From Streptomyces albicerus (GTDB taxonomy: Bacteria > Actinomycetota > Actinomycetes > Streptomycetales > Streptomycetaceae), in contig NZ_VWMY01000030.1 in NCBI RefSeq assembly GCF_008905045.1, positions 1 through 51,763 of the forward strand: 51,763 nt of DNA, read 5' to 3'. How positions within the stretch are numbered: position 1 is the first letter of the stretch; each line of letters starts with the position of its first letter. Under the pieces are notes generated by a model that had not been told where the DNA came from, did not search any database, and saw only the letters and a list, made by a program, of their open reading frames with translations. The translations under genes were made by a program, and so were the position numbers. Of this stretch, positions 49,473 to 51,763 are shown piece after piece.

Positions 49473-51595
49473 GCACCACTGAACTCCTCAAGGGCGCGGC
49501 CGAGCTGTTCCCCGACGAGGTCGTGACGTCCGCGCACGTACGTCACCTCGACCTGCCGTTCGGCGCCGGGCGCTTCGCGCTCATCACGCTTGACAACGGC
49601 TTCGACCACACCAAGCCGACCACGTTCGGCCCGGCCTCGCTGGCGAACCTCAACACCGCCATCGACCAGGTCGAGAAGGAGGCCGCGGCCGGCGAGATCG
49701 TCGGTGTCGGCGTCACCGGCAAGCCGTTCATCTTCGCGGTCGGCGCGGACCTCAAGGGCGTGGAGCTCCTGAAGGAGCACAAGGACGCGCTCGCCATCGG
49801 CAAGGGCGGCCACGAGGTCTTCAAGCGCCTCGCGGGTCTGGCCGTGCCGACCTTCGCGTACTACAACGGCGCGGCCATGGGCGGCGGTGTCGAGGTCGGT
49901 CTGCACTGCGAGTACCGCACGGTGTCGAAGGCCATCGCGGCGTTCTCGCTCCCCGAGGTGTTCCTGGGCCTGGTCCCGGGCTGGGGCGGCTGCACGCTGC
50001 TCCCGAACCTCATCGGCGCGGACCGCGCGGTCAGCGTCATCATCGAGAACTCGCTCAACCAGAACAAGCAGCTCAAGGGCCAGCAGGTCTTCGACCTCGG
50101 CATCGCCGACGCCGTCTTCGAGGGCGCGGACTTCCTTGAGCAGTCGCTGATCTGGACCGCCGAGGTTCTGAAGGGTGACGTCGAGGTCGAGCGTCCGGTC
50201 ATCGACCGCGGCGAGGCCTGGGACCAGGCCGTCGCCAAGGGCCGCTTCATCGCGGACGGCAAGGTGCACGGGGCGGCTCCGGCCGCGTACCGCGCGCTCG
50301 ACATCATCGCCGCGGCCAAGAACGGCGACCTGCAGCAGGGATACGACGCCGAGGACCTGGCCCTCGCCGACCTGATCATGGGTGGCGAACTGCGCGCCGG
50401 TATCTACGCGTTCAACCTGGTGCAGAAGCGCGGCAAGCGTCCGGCGGGTGCTCCGGACAAGAACCTGGCGCGTCCGGTCACCAAGGTCGGTGTCGTCGGC
50501 GCCGGTCTGATGGCCTCGCAGCTCGCCCTGCTGTTCCTGCGCCGCCTCGAGGTGCCGGTCGTGCTGACCGACATCGACCAGGAGCGCGTCGACAAGGGTG
50601 TGGGTTACGTCCACGCCGAGATCGAGAAGCTGCTCGGCAAGGGCCGTATCAACCAGGACAAGGCCAACCGCCTGAAGGCCCTGGTCACGGGTGTCCTCGA
50701 CAAGGCGGAGGGCTTCTCCGACGCCGACTTCATCATCGAGGCCGTCTTCGAGGAGATCGGTGTCAAGCAGCAGGTGTTCGCGGAGGTCGAGGCGGTCGCT
50801 CCGGCGCACGCGATCCTCGCCACCAACACCTCGTCCCTGTCGGTGTCGGAGATGGCGTCGAAGCTCAAGAACCCCGAGCGGGTCGTGGGCTTCCACTTCT
50901 TCAACCCGGTCGCGGTTCTGCCGCTGCTCGAGATCGTGCGGGGCGAGGCGACGGACGACGCCTCGCTCGCCACGGCCTTCGCTGTCGCCAAGAAGCTGAA
51001 GAAGACGGCGGTTCTGGTGAAGGACGCCCCGGCGTTCGTCGTGAACCGCATCCTCACGCGCTTCATGGGCGAGATCCAGAACGTCATCGACGAGGGCACG
51101 CCCGTGGCTGTGGCGGAGAAGGCGGTCGAGCCGCTGGGCCTCCCGATGTCTCCTCTCGTCCTCCTCGAGCTGGTCGGTCCCGCGATCGGTCTGCATGTCT
51201 CGGAGACCCTCAACCGGGCCTTCCCGGACCGCTTCACGGTCTCCCCGAACCTCGCGGCCGTCGTCAAGGCGGGCAAGCGCGGCTTCTACGTCTACGACAG
51301 CGGGAAGCCGGAGCTGGACCCTGAGGTCGCCGCGCTGCTGAAGCAGGGCGACACCGTCCTGACGGAGGAGCAGGTGCGGGCCCGCGTCCTCGACGCCGTC
51401 GCCCAGGAGATCGGGCTCATGCTCGACGAGGGTGTCGTCGCTGAGGCCCAGGACATCGACCTGTGCCTGATCACGGGTGCCGGCTGGCCCTTCCACCTGG
51501 GCGGTATCACGCCGTACCTGGACCGTGAGGGTGTCTCCGAGCGTGTGAACGGCAAGCGGTTCCTGGAGCAGGGCGTGGCTTCCGTCCCTGCGTGA
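49469..51595 (+). CDS. fadB: Enoyl-CoA hydratase/3-hydroxyacyl-CoA dehydrogenase (FadB type)
   Basis: 708 residues, both activities fused. The hydratase domain (about 1-300) has AVGADLKGVELLKEH and YNGAAMGGGVEVGLHCEYR for the oxyanion hole, with EVFLGLVPGWGG. The NAD dehydrogenase domain starts VGVVGAGLMASQLALLF (about 335), with ATNTSSLSVSEMA, VVGFHFFNPVAVLPLLEIVRG (catalytic His) and a C-terminal dimer domain. GTG 49469 overlaps the fadA stop. Partner of fadA in fatty-acid beta-oxidation. Confidence 0.95.
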   Translation: MSTTELLKGAAELFPDEVVTSAHVRHLDLPFGAGRFALITLDNGFDHTKPTTFGPASLANLNTAIDQVEKEAAAGEIVGVGVTGKPFIFAVGADLKGVELLKEHKDALAIGKGGHEVFKRLAGLAVPTFAYYNGAAMGGGVEVGLHCEYRTVSKAIAAFSLPEVFLGLVPGWGGCTLLPNLIGADRAVSVIIENSLNQNKQLKGQQVFDLGIADAVFEGADFLEQSLIWTAEVLKGDVEVERPVIDRGEAWDQAVAKGRFIADGKVHGAAPAAYRALDIIAAAKNGDLQQGYDAEDLALADLIMGGELRAGIYAFNLVQKRGKRPAGAPDKNLARPVTKVGVVGAGLMASQLALLFLRRLEVPVVLTDIDQERVDKGVGYVHAEIEKLLGKGRINQDKANRLKALVTGVLDKAEGFSDADFIIEAVFEEIGVKQQVFAEVEAVAPAHAILATNTSSLSVSEMASKLKNPERVVGFHFFNPVAVLPLLEIVRGEATDDASLATAFAVAKKLKKTAVLVKDAPAFVVNRILTRFMGEIQNVIDEGTPVAVAEKAVEPLGLPMSPLVLLELVGPAIGLHVSETLNRAFPDRFTVSPNLAAVVKAGKRGFYVYDSGKPELDPEVAALLKQGDTVLTEEQVRARVLDAVAQEIGLMLDEGVVAEAQDIDLCLITGAGWPFHLGGITPYLDREGVSERVNGKRFLEQGVASVPA

Positions 51596-51616
51596 GCGTT
51601 CCACTGGGTTGCGCCT

Positions 51617-51651
51617 GGTGCCCCGCACGCCGACTTGGTGTGCGGGGCACC
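51617..51651 (+). terminator. Strong hairpin after fadA-fadB
   Basis: GGTGCCCCGCAC and GTGCGGGGCACC, perfect 12-bp arms with an 11-nt loop, 21 nt after the fadB stop. The remaining 112 nt to the window end shows no gene. Confidence 0.85.
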
Positions 51652-51763
51652 CTGCGTTCGTGCCGGGGCAGTCGTTTTTCGCCCCCGCCGCCCCTACCCG
51701 TCCCATCCCTGGGAGCTGCGCCCCCAGACCCCGCTTTATCGGCCTGAACGGCCTCGGGGGGCA

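Noticed and set aside
49379..51706. 775-residue antisense frame opposite fadB
   Set aside because: Shadow of fadB; rich in Arg/Asp/Leu with no recognisable domain or start signal.
1..51763. CRISPR arrays, rRNA, tRNA, phage or transposase genes
   Set aside because: None seen. The repeated units are not evenly spaced with unique spacers, and no integrase, transposase or tRNA clover-leaf sequence was recognised by eye.

Overview
The window is chromosomal DNA from a high-GC actinomycete, almost certainly a Streptomyces. Codon third positions are nearly all G or C, and GTG starts and stop/start overlaps are frequent. Many start codons lie only 6-8 nt after a -10-like hexamer, as expected for leaderless mRNAs. 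From memory (not searched), the order murC-msrB, DUF692, chlorite-dismutase-like, protoporphyrinogen oxidase, hemE, DUF3000, RNase D, fadA-fadB resembles the S. coelicolor SCO6060 to SCO6026 region. I see no rRNA, tRNA, CRISPR array, prophage or transposase gene.

Layout. 0-3 kb: the last codons of an OmpR-type response regulator, its sensor kinase, and a membrane protein fused to a spermidine-synthase-like domain. 3-8 kb: murC-msrB, a conserved small protein, a RibD-like reductase, and zapE divergent from it. 8-14 kb: a small secreted Cys protein, beta-carbonic anhydrase plus SulP transporter (bicarbonate module), a slipin with a nine-unit 11-residue repeat tail, a PhoX/DUF839 Tat protein and PPK2. 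14-20 kb: polysaccharide deacetylase lipoprotein, aldo/keto reductase, a CxxC/CxxC microprotein split by a 120-bp insertion, an ABC exporter pair, a PTH2-like hydrolase and an MFS permease. 20-24 kb: an AhpD-like protein divergent from an HTH/NB-ARC/TPR regulator. 24-28 kb: a DUF692 (multinuclear iron oxidase family) enzyme between two paralogous DUF4142 exported proteins, the first frameshifted, followed by a TIGR04222-like membrane protein.

28-41 kb: a Tap-like secreted peptidase, haem genes (hemQ/chdC, hemG/cgoX, hemE), a DUF4349 lipoprotein, a CoA-disulfide-reductase-like flavoprotein, rhomboid protease, DUF3000, a LuxR response regulator and HRDC RNase D. 41-48 kb: a manno-oligosaccharide locus, with ABC importer genes divergent from beta-mannosidase-LacI and two matching operators between them. 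48-51.6 kb: fadA-fadB for beta-oxidation, ending in a strong hairpin.

The most interesting structure outside the genes is a family of about eleven short repeats. They share the head GCCCCGTAAGGGGCGCGGGG, come in two subtypes, and mostly sit at gene 3' ends. One copy lies inside the microprotein gene at 16 kb and is bounded by a 6-bp direct repeat. Removing 120 bp restores a plausible 39-residue zinc-ribbon protein in frame, which is direct evidence that these repeats move or moved. The best candidate for an undescribed pathway is the DUF692/DUF4142/TIGR04222 cluster.
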